Positions 25,119 to 33,521 are shown, counted from the first letter of the stretch. The stretch: 64,000 bases of DNA from JAZTZP01 sp045637525 (GCA_045637525.1 JAZTZP010000097.1:1-64000), one strand, 5' to 3'. The notes: a model not told the origin generated them from the letters alone. Numbers and translations: made by a program.

Positions 25119-26144
25119 ATGAAAATGACATTTCGTTGGTACGGTGCAGACGATCCCGTTACCTTAGAAAAAATAAGACAAATACCGGGAGTTACCGGCA
25201 TAGTCTCCGCAATTTACGACATACCGGTAGGAGAAGCATGGCCGCTTGAGCGTATCTTAAAGCTCAAAAACGATGTTGAAGCGGCAGGGCTTGAATTATC
25301 GGTTATAGAAAGCGTTCCCGTTCACGAGGATATAAAATTCGGTGGCGGCGACCGTGACAGATATATTGAAAACTACTGTATAACCCTGAGAAACCTTGCA
25401 AAAGCGGGAATTGACTGTGTTTGCTACAACTTCATGCCGGTCTTCGACTGGACACGTTCCGAGCTTGCACATCCGCTTCCCGATGGTTCAAACGCTCTTA
25501 TATATGTTGATGAAACAGTTCAGAACATGAACCCTTTAACGGGTGATCTTTCACTCCCCGGCTGGGACTCAAGCTACACAAAAGAAGGTATGAAAGCACT
25601 TCTTGAAAAATATCAGACTGTAACCGAAGAAGATTTATGGAACAACCTCAAATATTTCCTTGACAGAGTAATAAAAACAGCTGAAGAGGTAAAAATCAAA
25701 ATGGCAATACATCCGGATGATCCGCCATGGGGAATATTCGGACTGCCGAGAATTATAACCAACACAGAAAATATAGACCGTTTCTTAAAGCTTTACGACA
25801 GCCCGTATAACGGTCTTACACTCTGCAGCGGCTCTCTCGGTGTAACACCTGATAATGACATACCGGCTATGGTTCGCCGTTATGCCGGCAGAATACATTT
25901 TGCACACATGAGAAACATCAAAATCACCGGTGAACATTCTTTTGAAGAATCTGCACATCTTTCTTCATGCGGTTCGCTTGATATGAAAGAAATCATGAAA
26001 GCATACAAGGAAACAGGCTTTGACGGTTACATAAGACCTGACCACGGAAGAATGATATGGGGCGAAAAAGGCCGTCCGGGATACGGACTTTACGACAGAG
26101 CACTTGGTGCCGCATATCTTAACGGACTTTGGGAAGCACTATAG
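25119..26144 (+). CDS. uxuA: Mannonate dehydratase
   Basis: This is a 341-residue UxuA, which dehydrates D-mannonate to 2-keto-3-deoxygluconate in glucuronate catabolism. Characteristic stretches are MTFRWYGADDPVTLEKIRQIPGV, the metal ligands in MAIHPDDPPWGIFGLPRI and FAHMRNIK, and RPDHGRMIWGE near the C-terminus. The enzyme is a TIM barrel that uses Mn or Fe. It lies 16 bp after the esterase gene. The stop codon runs into the first stem of a hairpin array that separates it from the SDR gene. Confidence 0.97.
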   Translation: MKMTFRWYGADDPVTLEKIRQIPGVTGIVSAIYDIPVGEAWPLERILKLKNDVEAAGLELSVIESVPVHEDIKFGGGDRDRYIENYCITLRNLAKAGIDCVCYNFMPVFDWTRSELAHPLPDGSNALIYVDETVQNMNPLTGDLSLPGWDSSYTKEGMKALLEKYQTVTEEDLWNNLKYFLDRVIKTAEEVKIKMAIHPDDPPWGIFGLPRIITNTENIDRFLKLYDSPYNGLTLCSGSLGVTPDNDIPAMVRRYAGRIHFAHMRNIKITGEHSFEESAHLSSCGSLDMKEIMKAYKETGFDGYIRPDHGRMIWGEKGRPGYGLYDRALGAAYLNGLWEAL

Positions 26145-26267
26145 CAATATCGGCAACTAAAAGTTGTCGATATTGCAGTGAAATATTTGCTTCGCAAATG
26201 TGAAATCTGCCCTGTCGGGCAGGTGAAATCCGCATAAATGCGGGTGAAATTTGCGGCTTTGCCGCAA
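26144..26267 (+). repeat. Tandem hairpin array with GTGAAAT linkers
   Basis: Five hairpins stand in a row: a 15-bp stem at 26144-26176, then 26185-26199, 26207-26222, 26230-26243 and 26251-26267. Successive hairpins are joined by the identical heptamer GTGAAAT, four times. The stems differ in sequence but are perfect or near-perfect palindromes with 2-6 nt loops. It occupies the whole gap between uxuA and the SDR gene and would be transcribed with the operon. The regular linker makes it a designed-looking repeat element rather than a simple terminator; no T-run follows. Confidence 0.85.
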
Positions 26268-26301
26268 GTTAATGAAAATATTATGGAAAGAGGTTTATTT
26301 T

Positions 26302-27153
26302 ATGAAATTACCATTTGATATTGATTTATCGGGAAAAACTGTTGTTATAACAGGCGGTGGCGGTGTTCTTTGCGGAATGTTTGCAAAAGCACTCGGAAAA
26401 ACCGGTGCTAATATCGCAGTCCTTGATTTAAACGCAGATGCCGCAAAAGCCGTTGCGGATGAAATTAACGCAGGCGGTGGAAAGGCAATCGGATATGCGG
26501 CTAATGTTTTAAAGCCCGATGATTTAAAAGCAGTACATGAAAAGATTCTGGCTGATTTCGGTACGTGCGACATTTTAATAAACGGAGCCGGTGGAAACAA
26601 TCCGAAAGGCACAACAACAAAGGAATATTTTGAAGCAGGCGACCTTGAAAAAGAAGAACTCACAACATTTTTCGATCTCGACCCCGAAGGTATTGAATTT
26701 GTGTTTAATCTGAACTTTTTGGGAACACTTATTCCTACTCAGATTTTTGCAAAAGATATGGTTGAAAAAAATGGCGGTACTATAATTAACGTTTCATCAA
26801 TGAACGCATTCCGTCCGCTTACAAAGATTCCGGCATACAGCGGCGCAAAAGCTGCAGTTTCTAATTTCACAGAATGGCTTGCAGTACACTTTGCCGGAAG
26901 CAATATACGTGTAAATGCAATTGCACCCGGATTTTTCGTAACAAATCAAAACAGAGCGTTGCTCTTTGATGATAACGGAAATCCAACACCAAGAACAGAA
27001 AAAATACTTGCCGCAACACCTATGGGACGTTTCGGCGAAGCCGAAGAGCTTATCGGAACACTACTCTGGCTTGTAAATAACGAAGCATCAAGCTTTGTAA
27101 CAGGTATAGTTGTCCCGGTCGACGGCGGATTTTCAGCTTACAGCGGAGTTTAA
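26302..27153 (+). CDS. SDR-family D-mannonate oxidoreductase (fructuronate reductase)
   Basis: This is a 283-residue short-chain dehydrogenase. The cofactor loop is TGGGGVLCGMF, the catalytic Ser is in INVSSM, and Tyr-Lys is in AYSGAKAAV. Insertions after NNPKG are typical of the SDR enzymes that replace UxuB in many anaerobes and interconvert D-fructuronate and D-mannonate. Position directly after uxuA supports this. The ATG at 26302 follows AAAGAGG; the open frame continues upstream into the hairpin array and that part is not coding. A strong terminator follows. Confidence 0.88.
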   Translation: MKLPFDIDLSGKTVVITGGGGVLCGMFAKALGKTGANIAVLDLNADAAKAVADEINAGGGKAIGYAANVLKPDDLKAVHEKILADFGTCDILINGAGGNNPKGTTTKEYFEAGDLEKEELTTFFDLDPEGIEFVFNLNFLGTLIPTQIFAKDMVEKNGGTIINVSSMNAFRPLTKIPAYSGAKAAVSNFTEWLAVHFAGSNIRVNAIAPGFFVTNQNRALLFDDNGNPTPRTEKILAATPMGRFGEAEELIGTLLWLVNNEASSFVTGIVVPVDGGFSAYSGV

Positions 27154-27162
27154 AAAAAATTT

Positions 27163-27191
27163 AACGGTTAGCGTTTCTTTCGCTAACCGTT
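27163..27191. terminator. Bidirectional terminator, SDR / copA
   Basis: AACGGTTAGCG pairs with CGCTAACCGTT around a 7-nt loop, followed by ATTTTTTT on the plus strand and an A-run on the other side. It ends both convergent operons. Confidence 0.9.
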
Positions 27192-27200
27192 ATTTTTTTC

Positions 27201-27401
27201 TTAAAGCACAGTATATCCCTGATCTTCAACTGTCTTTTTCAAAATCTCATCTGATATATCTGCGTTTAGTTTTAAAACTGCCGTTCCGTCCTCGTGGCTG
27301 ACTACTGCTTCATCAACCTGTGGTAATTCCTCCAGACACTTCTTAACTCTTCCCGAACAATGTCCGCACATCATTCCATCAATTTTCATTATTTTTTCCA
27401 T
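27201..27401 (-). other. copZ: Possible internal translation start giving a separate CopZ-like chaperone
   Basis: Inside the copA frame, AAGGAAG lies 9 bases before an ATG at 27401. From there the last 66 codons encode a complete HMA copper chaperone with the GMMCGHC metal site. Independent initiation would give free CopZ in addition to the long fusion. This is inference from the SD and domain boundaries only. Confidence 0.45.
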
Positions 27402-29669
27402 TGTTTTTTTCTTCCTTTCCGTTTTTATCTTTCTGTCATTTTTTACACTGTGAATATTTATTAAATTAAGACGCAGTGCATTTGATACTACACAAATACT
27501 TGATAAGCTCATTGCCGCCGCACCGAACATCGGATTTAATTCCCAGCCGAAAGCGGTGATAAATACACCTGCCGCAAGCGGTATTCCGATTACATTATAG
27601 ATAAATGCCCAAAACAGGTTTTCACGGATATTCCTAAGAGTTGCCCGGCTGAGCCTTACAGCCGCCGCAACGTCTGAAAGACTGCTGTTCATCAAAACTA
27701 CATCTGCCGAATCTATTGCAATATCAGTCCCTGCGCCTATGGCAATTCCTATATCAGCACTTGTCAGTGCCGGTGCGTCGTTTATTCCGTCGCCTACCAT
27801 TGCTACCTTACCCTGCTTTTTAAGGTCACGTATTACACTTTCTTTTCCGTCGGGCAAAACGCCTGCAACAACTTCATCCACTCCCGACTGAATGCCTATA
27901 TTCTTAGCGGTCTTTTCGTTGTCGCCGGTAAGCATAACAACCCGTATTCCCATATTTTGAAGCTGAGCAACAGCCTCTGCGCTGTCATCTTTTATAACAT
28001 CTGCAACAGCAATAATTCCGGCAAATTCTCCGCCGATGCTGAAAAACAGCGGTGTCTTGCCTTCATCCGCTAATTTATTTGCAAGACTTTTTACATCATC
28101 CGAAACCTCTGTCTTTGTTTCAATAAAGCTGAGATTTCCTCCGCAAATTTCTTTTTCGTCAAAAACGGCAGTTAGTCCGTTTCCCGGCAAAGCTTCAAAA
28201 TCTGTTACTTCATGTGAGCTGATTTTTAATTCTTTTGCTTTTTTTATAATTGCTTTTGCCAATGGATGCTCGCTCTTTACTTCAATTGAATATGCCGCTT
28301 CCATCAATTCTTTTTCGCTGTTTGCCGGAATTATATCCGTAACGTTCGGCTCGCCTTTTGTAATCGTTCCTGTTTTATCCATCGCGACAATCTGTATTTT
28401 CCCGGTTTCTTCTAAAGAGGCGGCTGTTTTAAATAAAACACCGTTTCTTGCACCTATTCCGTTTCCTACCATTATTGCAACAGGAGTCGCAAGACCTAAC
28501 GCACAAGGACAGCTTATAACAAGCACCGATATACCACGCGCAAGAGAAAAACCAAAGCTTTCGCCAAAAATCAACCAGATAATTGTTGTAATAACCGCAA
28601 TTACTATTACGACAGGCACGAAAATTCCCGAAACCTTATCGGCTATTTTTGCAATCGGGGCTTTTGTTGCAGCAGCTTCGCTTACCATTTTAATTATCTG
28701 CGAAAGTGTTGTATCTTCGCCAACCTTTACAGCCTCGCATTTTATAAATCCCGATTGATTTATTGTTGCGGCTGTAACAATATCTCCGGCTTTTTTATCC
28801 ACCGGAATACTTTCACCCGTTATTGCAGATTCATTTACAGCGCTGTTTCCCTCTATAATTACTCCGTCCACCGGAACGCTCTCTCCGGGGCGAACAACAA
28901 ATATATCGCCTTTTTTCACCTGCTCTATCGGCACAGTTATTTCTTGATCGCCCGATAATATGACAGCCGTCTTAGGAGCAAGGTTCATAAGCCCTCTTAG
29001 TGCATCGGTTGTTTTCCCCTTTGAGCGTGCTTCAAGCATTTTCCCGACTGTTATAAGTGCTAAAATCATTGCGGCAGATTCAAAGTAAAATTCATGCATA
29101 TAATGCATTGCCTCCGCCGGATTTGCCGTCATTGCAAAAAGCGCATAGGTGCTGTATATAAACGCTGCTCCCGAACCCAATGCAACAAGGCTGTCCATAT
29201 TAGGACTTTTTCGCCACAGACTTTTAAAACCGCTTATAAAAAACTTCTGGTTAATTACCATTATAACAGCCGTAAGCAAAAGCTGTAAAATTCCTATGGC
29301 AATATAATTACCTGCGAAAAATCCGGGCAAAGGCCAATTCCACATTACATGCCCCATTGAAACATACATAAGCACTATTAAAAAGCCCACAGATGCAAAA
29401 AGCCGTGTTTTTAGAATAGACGTTTCTTTATCTTCCGATAAATCATCCTCATTCCCGGCTCTCACTTCCGTTCCCTTTTTGCTTGCACCATAGCCGGCAT
29501 TTTCTACCGCCCTTATAATATCATCAGAACTTGCTGTTCCCTCTATTCCCATAGAGTTCGTTAAAAGACTGACAGAGCATGACGTTACACCGCTAACTGC
29601 CGAAACTGCTTTTTCAACACGCGCACTACAAGCCGCACAGCTCATTCCTGTTATTTTGTATTGTTCCAT
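27201..29669 (-). CDS. copA: Copper-exporting P1B-type ATPase fused to a CopZ-like domain
   Basis: This is an 822-residue heavy-metal ATPase that exports Cu(I). An N-terminal HMA domain (GMSCAACSARV, Cys11/Cys14) is followed by eight membrane helices with CPC in helix 6 (VISCPCALGLATP), DKTGT phosphorylation, GDGINDAPAL hinge and C-terminal helices. Family members normally end near residue 745. Here the frame continues through a Lys/Arg-rich linker into a second complete HMA domain (MMCGHCSGRV, Cys768/Cys771). The linker codons contain a good SD and ATG, so it looks like a former copA-copZ intergenic region that lost its stop codon. It has its own consensus promoter. Confidence 0.95.
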   Translation of the reverse strand: MEQYKITGMSCAACSARVEKAVSAVSGVTSCSVSLLTNSMGIEGTASSDDIIRAVENAGYGASKKGTEVRAGNEDDLSEDKETSILKTRLFASVGFLIVLMYVSMGHVMWNWPLPGFFAGNYIAIGILQLLLTAVIMVINQKFFISGFKSLWRKSPNMDSLVALGSGAAFIYSTYALFAMTANPAEAMHYMHEFYFESAAMILALITVGKMLEARSKGKTTDALRGLMNLAPKTAVILSGDQEITVPIEQVKKGDIFVVRPGESVPVDGVIIEGNSAVNESAITGESIPVDKKAGDIVTAATINQSGFIKCEAVKVGEDTTLSQIIKMVSEAAATKAPIAKIADKVSGIFVPVVIVIAVITTIIWLIFGESFGFSLARGISVLVISCPCALGLATPVAIMVGNGIGARNGVLFKTAASLEETGKIQIVAMDKTGTITKGEPNVTDIIPANSEKELMEAAYSIEVKSEHPLAKAIIKKAKELKISSHEVTDFEALPGNGLTAVFDEKEICGGNLSFIETKTEVSDDVKSLANKLADEGKTPLFFSIGGEFAGIIAVADVIKDDSAEAVAQLQNMGIRVVMLTGDNEKTAKNIGIQSGVDEVVAGVLPDGKESVIRDLKKQGKVAMVGDGINDAPALTSADIGIAIGAGTDIAIDSADVVLMNSSLSDVAAAVRLSRATLRNIRENLFWAFIYNVIGIPLAAGVFITAFGWELNPMFGAAAMSLSSICVVSNALRLNLINIHSVKNDRKIKTERKKKTMEKIMKIDGMMCGHCSGRVKKCLEELPQVDEAVVSHEDGTAVLKLNADISDEILKKTVEDQGYTVL

Positions 29670-29715
29670 TGTATTCGTTCCTTTTTTCTGCGGTTAATTA
29701 ATACTAACTATGTTT

Positions 29716-29744
29716 ATTATACAACAAAAATTTTGTTTTGTCAA
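29716..29744 (-). promoter_or_regulatory. Consensus promoter of copA
   Basis: On the minus strand TTGACA and TATAAT are separated by 17 bases, a perfect match. The spacer contains an ACAAAATTTTTGT-like dyad that could be a repressor site. No copper repressor gene is adjacent. Confidence 0.85.
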
Positions 29745-29765
29745 GACGATAAATTATAGTTTGCA

Positions 29766-29800
29766 CACAAAAAACAAGGCTTGATGCCTTGTTTTTTTGT
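29766..29800 (-). terminator. Terminator after the truncated secreted-protein gene
   Basis: AAAACAAGGC pairs with GCCTTGTTTT around TTGAT, with long A and T runs either side. It lies 12 bp beyond the stop at 29812. Confidence 0.88.
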
Positions 29801-29811
29801 GTCGCTGCTTG

Positions 29812-31329
29812 TTATCTGTTAACCGCAAGCGGTTTTAATGTATCAATATCCCATATATACCCTTTTACCGTTGATGATGCTGAAAACCCTGACGGAATTG
29901 TTACATCAACCGAAGAACCAATTTCTGCATTATCAAGCTCTGTACTCTTTTGCATTTTTACACTTAAGAAATTACCTTTTGAATCGTATTCTGCCACAAT
30001 TACAGTTGCCCCGTCCGCTTCTTTGTTTTTAAGTACACTTACACAAACATTTCCGTTTGAATTTGTTACTCTCTTTATATACATGTCTGAACCGTACATA
30101 AGCGCAAGCTCTGCATTAATTGCCGCCTTTACCGCATCAAAACTTTCATAGCCGTATAACGGCTTATTGTCTATAACAGCCTGTGAAATGCATAATTTAT
30201 CCGATTTCTGATAATCGGCATTTTCTGAAAGCTTCAATACATCCTCGTATTCTTCAAACACTCCGAGCAAACTCTCAGCATCAAGACTTTCAGCTTCAAC
30301 TGCAGTATTTATGATTTCAACAAGTTTATTTTTACGGTTGATTTCATTATAAATCGTCTCTGTTAAATCTGTTTCAATCACTATATCAATATTTGTAAAA
30401 TTCAGATTATCACCGCCTTTTACAAACTTAAGAACGAAGTATCCGGAACCATTTGCCGCAGCTGCAGTTTTTATTGATTCAAACATTGCAGCCGGTATCT
30501 CTACCGCTGATGATATTTTAGAATATGTTTTCCCGTCTTCAAGCAGCTGATTGAATTTAAATGTCACGCCTGTGTCTGAAATAAATGTATTACCTTCCAC
30601 ATATTTAAGCCATGCCGAAACTATCTGACTATCGCCGCTTGTTGACCCGAAACTTTTCTTCTCCTCATATTTACCATCCGCCGGAATTGAATCCGGTCTT
30701 GTAATTGAATATGAATTTATCGCAGAACTTTTTACGGTATTCGACGTACTTTGTTGAGTTGCTGTCATTTTTGTTTTCATAATTTTACCTGAAAATTCCG
30801 GCACTTCAAAATGGAACGTCACATACTTTGATGAAGACGAGTTAACAGTTTCGGGATTTATATTAAGTATTTTTTTGGATGTGATAAAATTACTTTCCTC
30901 ACTGTATGAAACCTTATGCTTCATAACAAAAGTATTCTTTTCTGTATACTTTTCAACCGCCGCATCAAATGCATTTTTAAAAGTCTCGGCTGAATTAAAA
31001 CCAATATTTTTAATCTCTTCCGCAACAGCCAAAGGATAAACAAACTTAGTATATTCGTTTATATCAATACCCACCCCGTCTGCATTTACGGTATTTTTAA
31101 GGAAAGCATCTATTTCATCTGCAGTCTGAAGACTTCTTATTTCTTCCTCAAACGACTCGGTCTCAAGCTCAATCAAGAGCTTTGGAGCTACCGATGTATT
31201 CATATTAACTTCCCCTGACCATGTTTCATCGGAAAGTCCTAAAACAAACTCTTTTCTTCCCCTTTTAATTTCCTCAACGGCGTAATCTGTTATGTCAAAT
31301 ATATATTCTCCTGCAGTATTCGGAGTCAT
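29812..31329 (-). CDS. 5'-truncated secreted carbohydrate-associated protein (probable pseudogene)
   Basis: An open frame of about 505 codons begins abruptly just after the lplB stop. It has no SD before the first ATG (31329) and no signal peptide. The first residues (EYIFDITDYAVEEIKRG followed by EFVLGLSDETWSGEVN and APKLLIELE) look like the end of a DNRLRE-type or lyase-associated beta-sandwich, starting mid-domain. The C-terminus ends like the secreted proteins further along (KGYIWDIDTLKPLA). I infer a deletion that fused the lplB 3' end to the inside of a large secreted-protein gene, removing its 5' part and perhaps the missing ytcP and lipoprotein genes. The frame itself is intact with a good terminator, so the loss may be recent. 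Confidence 0.65.
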   Translation of the reverse strand: MTPNTAGEYIFDITDYAVEEIKRGRKEFVLGLSDETWSGEVNMNTSVAPKLLIELETESFEEEIRSLQTADEIDAFLKNTVNADGVGIDINEYTKFVYPLAVAEEIKNIGFNSAETFKNAFDAAVEKYTEKNTFVMKHKVSYSEESNFITSKKILNINPETVNSSSSKYVTFHFEVPEFSGKIMKTKMTATQQSTSNTVKSSAINSYSITRPDSIPADGKYEEKKSFGSTSGDSQIVSAWLKYVEGNTFISDTGVTFKFNQLLEDGKTYSKISSAVEIPAAMFESIKTAAAANGSGYFVLKFVKGGDNLNFTNIDIVIETDLTETIYNEINRKNKLVEIINTAVEAESLDAESLLGVFEEYEDVLKLSENADYQKSDKLCISQAVIDNKPLYGYESFDAVKAAINAELALMYGSDMYIKRVTNSNGNVCVSVLKNKEADGATVIVAEYDSKGNFLSVKMQKSTELDNAEIGSSVDVTIPSGFSASSTVKGYIWDIDTLKPLAVNR

Positions 31330-31342
31330 TTGTGTCTTTGAT

Positions 31343-32278
31343 TTAGTTATTCTTTTCAGGGTCAATTCTTTTTACTATTAAATTACTTGTCACAACAAGT
31401 ATCATTCCGGTTACCGACTGGAACAAGCCTACAGCCGCCGTACGTCCCATGTTAGAGCCTTGCTGCAGCGCTCTGAACACGTATGTATTTATAATATCTG
31501 TTGTTTCGTAAAGATTTCCTACATTCATCGGCACCTGATAAAACAGTCCGAAGTCGCCGCCGACTAAGCTTCCTACTCCGAGTATTAAGTATATACATAC
31601 CAGACTCATAAGCTCAGGTATTATTATGTATCTTATTTCATGCCATTTTGTTGCACCGTCTATTCTTGCTGCTTCAAAAAGCGATTCATCTATTCCCATA
31701 AGCGCCGCATAATATATGATGGATTTCATTCCTATGCCTTTCCATACATGCACTACGGATAGTATAAAAGGCCAGTACCCGGCTTTTGCATACCAGTCTG
31801 TATCAGTTCCGAGCAGTCTGTTTACTACTCCCGATACAGGATTTAAAAGCGCATATACTATGAATGCCACAAGCACCATTGAAAGGAAGTTCGGCAAAAT
31901 CATAGTTGTCTGATAATACTTAAGCGCCGCCCTGTTAAATACGTTGTATAGCATAATCGATAAAAATATCGGAAAGAAATTATCTAAAAACAGGAACCCT
32001 ACTCCGTAAGCTACCGTATTACGCATTATTCTTACAAAATCATTCGACTCAAAGAAAAATTTAAAATTGTCAAACCCTACCCATTTACTGCCAAATATTC
32101 CGATATTAGGATTAAACTTTTTAAATGCAATTATTATTCCGAGCATCGGCAGATAGCAGAATATAAGCGTATGTATAAATCCGGGCAGAGCAAGAAGCCA
32201 CAGCTCCGCATTCTCCCGAAAAGTCTGCCTGTTAAACTTTTTCTTTTTTGATGCTCTGACTTGTGTTTGTGTTTTCAT
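31343..32278 (-). CDS. lplB: LplB-type sugar ABC transporter permease (orphan)
   Basis: This is a 311-residue inner-membrane permease of the CUT1/LplB subfamily with six helices. The cytoplasmic EAA loop reads ESLFEAARIDGATKWHEIRYIIIPE, which docks on the ATPase. GGAGG precedes the ATG at 32278; the frame opens slightly earlier but without SD. Complete systems have lplA (binding lipoprotein), lplB and ytcP together. Here neither partner is present, and the next gene is a truncated secreted protein. The protein therefore probably has no dedicated partners and may be a relic, although its promoter is excellent. Confidence 0.9.
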   Translation of the reverse strand: MKTQTQVRASKKKKFNRQTFRENAELWLLALPGFIHTLIFCYLPMLGIIIAFKKFNPNIGIFGSKWVGFDNFKFFFESNDFVRIMRNTVAYGVGFLFLDNFFPIFLSIMLYNVFNRAALKYYQTTMILPNFLSMVLVAFIVYALLNPVSGVVNRLLGTDTDWYAKAGYWPFILSVVHVWKGIGMKSIIYYAALMGIDESLFEAARIDGATKWHEIRYIIIPELMSLVCIYLILGVGSLVGGDFGLFYQVPMNVGNLYETTDIINTYVFRALQQGSNMGRTAAVGLFQSVTGMILVVTSNLIVKRIDPEKNN

Positions 32279-32352
32279 TATAATCCTCCATATTTTGCAC
32301 AAGCGGACGTACCGCTCCCCGGTCTTCTGCTCCGCTGCTATTTTATACTAAT

Positions 32353-32381
32353 ATTATAACATAGGTTTTTCATAAAAACAA
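32353..32381 (-). promoter_or_regulatory. Promoter of the orphan lplB
   Basis: On the minus strand TTGTTT and TATAAT are spaced by 17 bases. Tandem 18-bp repeats begin at the -35 box. Confidence 0.7.
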
Positions 32382-32417
32382 GCGACATTTTTGTACATTA
32401 GCGACATTTTTATACAT
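32381..32417 (-). promoter_or_regulatory. Tandem 18-bp direct repeats upstream of lplB (activator-site candidate)
   Basis: On the plus strand, AGCGACATTTTTGTACAT (32381-32398) and AGCGACATTTTTATACAT (32400-32417) differ at one base and lie 19 bp apart, just upstream of the lplB -35. Direct repeats in this position are typical of AraC/YesN-type activators. No similar repeat was noticed at the other promoters of the window, so the regulator is unknown. Confidence 0.6.
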
Positions 32418-32475
32418 CTTTTCTTGAATGTTACAAAAATTAATAACATTTTTTCCTTTTTTTACCATGCGGGCA

Positions 32476-32507
32476 TAAAAAAACAGAGTAGCATAAAGCC
32501 ACCCTGT
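32476..32507 (-). terminator. Terminator downstream of the sugar isomerase gene
   Basis: ACAGGGTGGC pairs with GCTACTCTGT (two wobble pairs) around a 5-nt loop, followed by seven T on the minus strand. A second hairpin (ATAGCCGCC/GGCGGCTAT, 32531-32553) lies between it and the stop. Confidence 0.7.
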
Positions 32508-32577
32508 AATATTCATCTCAATCAAAAACAATAGCCGCCATTACGGCGGCTATATAATTATGTAATATTTATTTTTA

Positions 32578-33408
32578 TCAGATATCAAATGTCTCCTTAA
32601 GATATTCTCTGCTCTGCTTTACAGCTTCAAGCGGTTCTATATCTGTAAATCCATCCTGCTCAACTATAACATATTCTGTACCGCATTCTTCTGCTGCTGC
32701 AAGTATTTCGGCAAAATTCTGTATTCCCTGTCCGAGCGGTCTGAATTCAAAACCGTTATCCTCTCTCGAAGCCTTCTTACCTTCATTACCGTTTTCATCA
32801 ATAAGAGTATAAACAGGGCCTGAGCCTAACTTCTTGCATACAAAATCCTTCAAATGAAGAACAGGCAATTTGTCTTTGTATTTTCTCATATAATCATCCG
32901 GCTTTAAGCCTGCATAATGAACCCAGCAGGTATCAAGCTCCGGCATCATATATCCTTCCATATCCTCGCAAAGCCAGTCGAGAAGATATCTGCCTTCAAA
33001 TGTTCCAAACTCAAACTCATGGTTATGATAAAGAAGATCTATTCCGCTCTCCTTAAGCATCTTTGAAACCTCTGTAAGCTCTTCAATAGTTTTTTCATAA
33101 AGCTCAGTACCCTTTTGTTTCTCTATTCCCATCCATGGCATTGCCGAATACTTTGCTCCGATTGTTTCAAGGAACTTAACTGCATTTTCATCTTTTAAAA
33201 ACAAATCATATGTCTGATGAACAGAAATAGCGGTAAGACCTGTTTTATCAAGAATAGCCTTAACCTCTTCTGCAGTATGATCAAAGTAACCTGCAAACTC
33301 TACATAGTCATATCCCATATCCTTAACCTTTTGAAGTGTACCTTCAAAATCCTGAGCCATTGCATCACGAACCGAAAACAGCTGTAATCCAACTTTAAAC
33401 TTTTTCAT
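32578..33408 (-). CDS. Sugar phosphate isomerase/epimerase (xylose isomerase-like TIM barrel)
   Basis: This is a 276-residue AP-endonuclease-2-type TIM barrel. It begins KKFKVGLQLFSVRDAM and has the metal-site residues of the family: YHNHEFEF, ELDTCWVHYAG, VLHLKDFV and a C-terminal VEQDGF. Such enzymes epimerise or isomerise ketoses and inositol derivatives. The substrate is not predictable. GGAGG and a 17-bp-spaced promoter precede it. The upstream side carries the 40-bp repeat shared with the uxaC upstream region, which hints at common control with uronate metabolism. Confidence 0.9.
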   Translation of the reverse strand: MKKFKVGLQLFSVRDAMAQDFEGTLQKVKDMGYDYVEFAGYFDHTAEEVKAILDKTGLTAISVHQTYDLFLKDENAVKFLETIGAKYSAMPWMGIEKQKGTELYEKTIEELTEVSKMLKESGIDLLYHNHEFEFGTFEGRYLLDWLCEDMEGYMMPELDTCWVHYAGLKPDDYMRKYKDKLPVLHLKDFVCKKLGSGPVYTLIDENGNEGKKASREDNGFEFRPLGQGIQNFAEILAAAEECGTEYVIVEQDGFTDIEPLEAVKQSREYLKETFDI

Positions 33409-33452
33409 TGTATATTCCTCCTATTACTGTGTTGTTACTCTATCACAACTAC

Positions 33453-33481
33453 ATTATACCACACTATTTTTCAAAAATCAA
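33453..33481 (-). promoter_or_regulatory. Promoter of the sugar isomerase gene
   Basis: On the minus strand TTGATT and TATAAT are separated by 17 bases, about 45 bp before the start codon. Confidence 0.8.
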
Positions 33482-33521
33482 TAGTTTTTAAAAATTATTT
33501 CCTTTAATTTAAAATCAGGAT

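Noticed and set aside
29721..29739. CopY-type operator (TACAnnTGTA) in the copA promoter
   Set aside because: The dyad in the spacer is ACAAAATTTTTGT-like and lacks the TACA/TGTA arms. Only a generic repressor site can be suggested.
31329..31365. TTG start at 31365 for the truncated secreted protein
   Set aside because: These codons are the out-of-frame lplB 3' end, with no SD. The first in-frame ATG (31329) is no better supported, which is why truncation is proposed.
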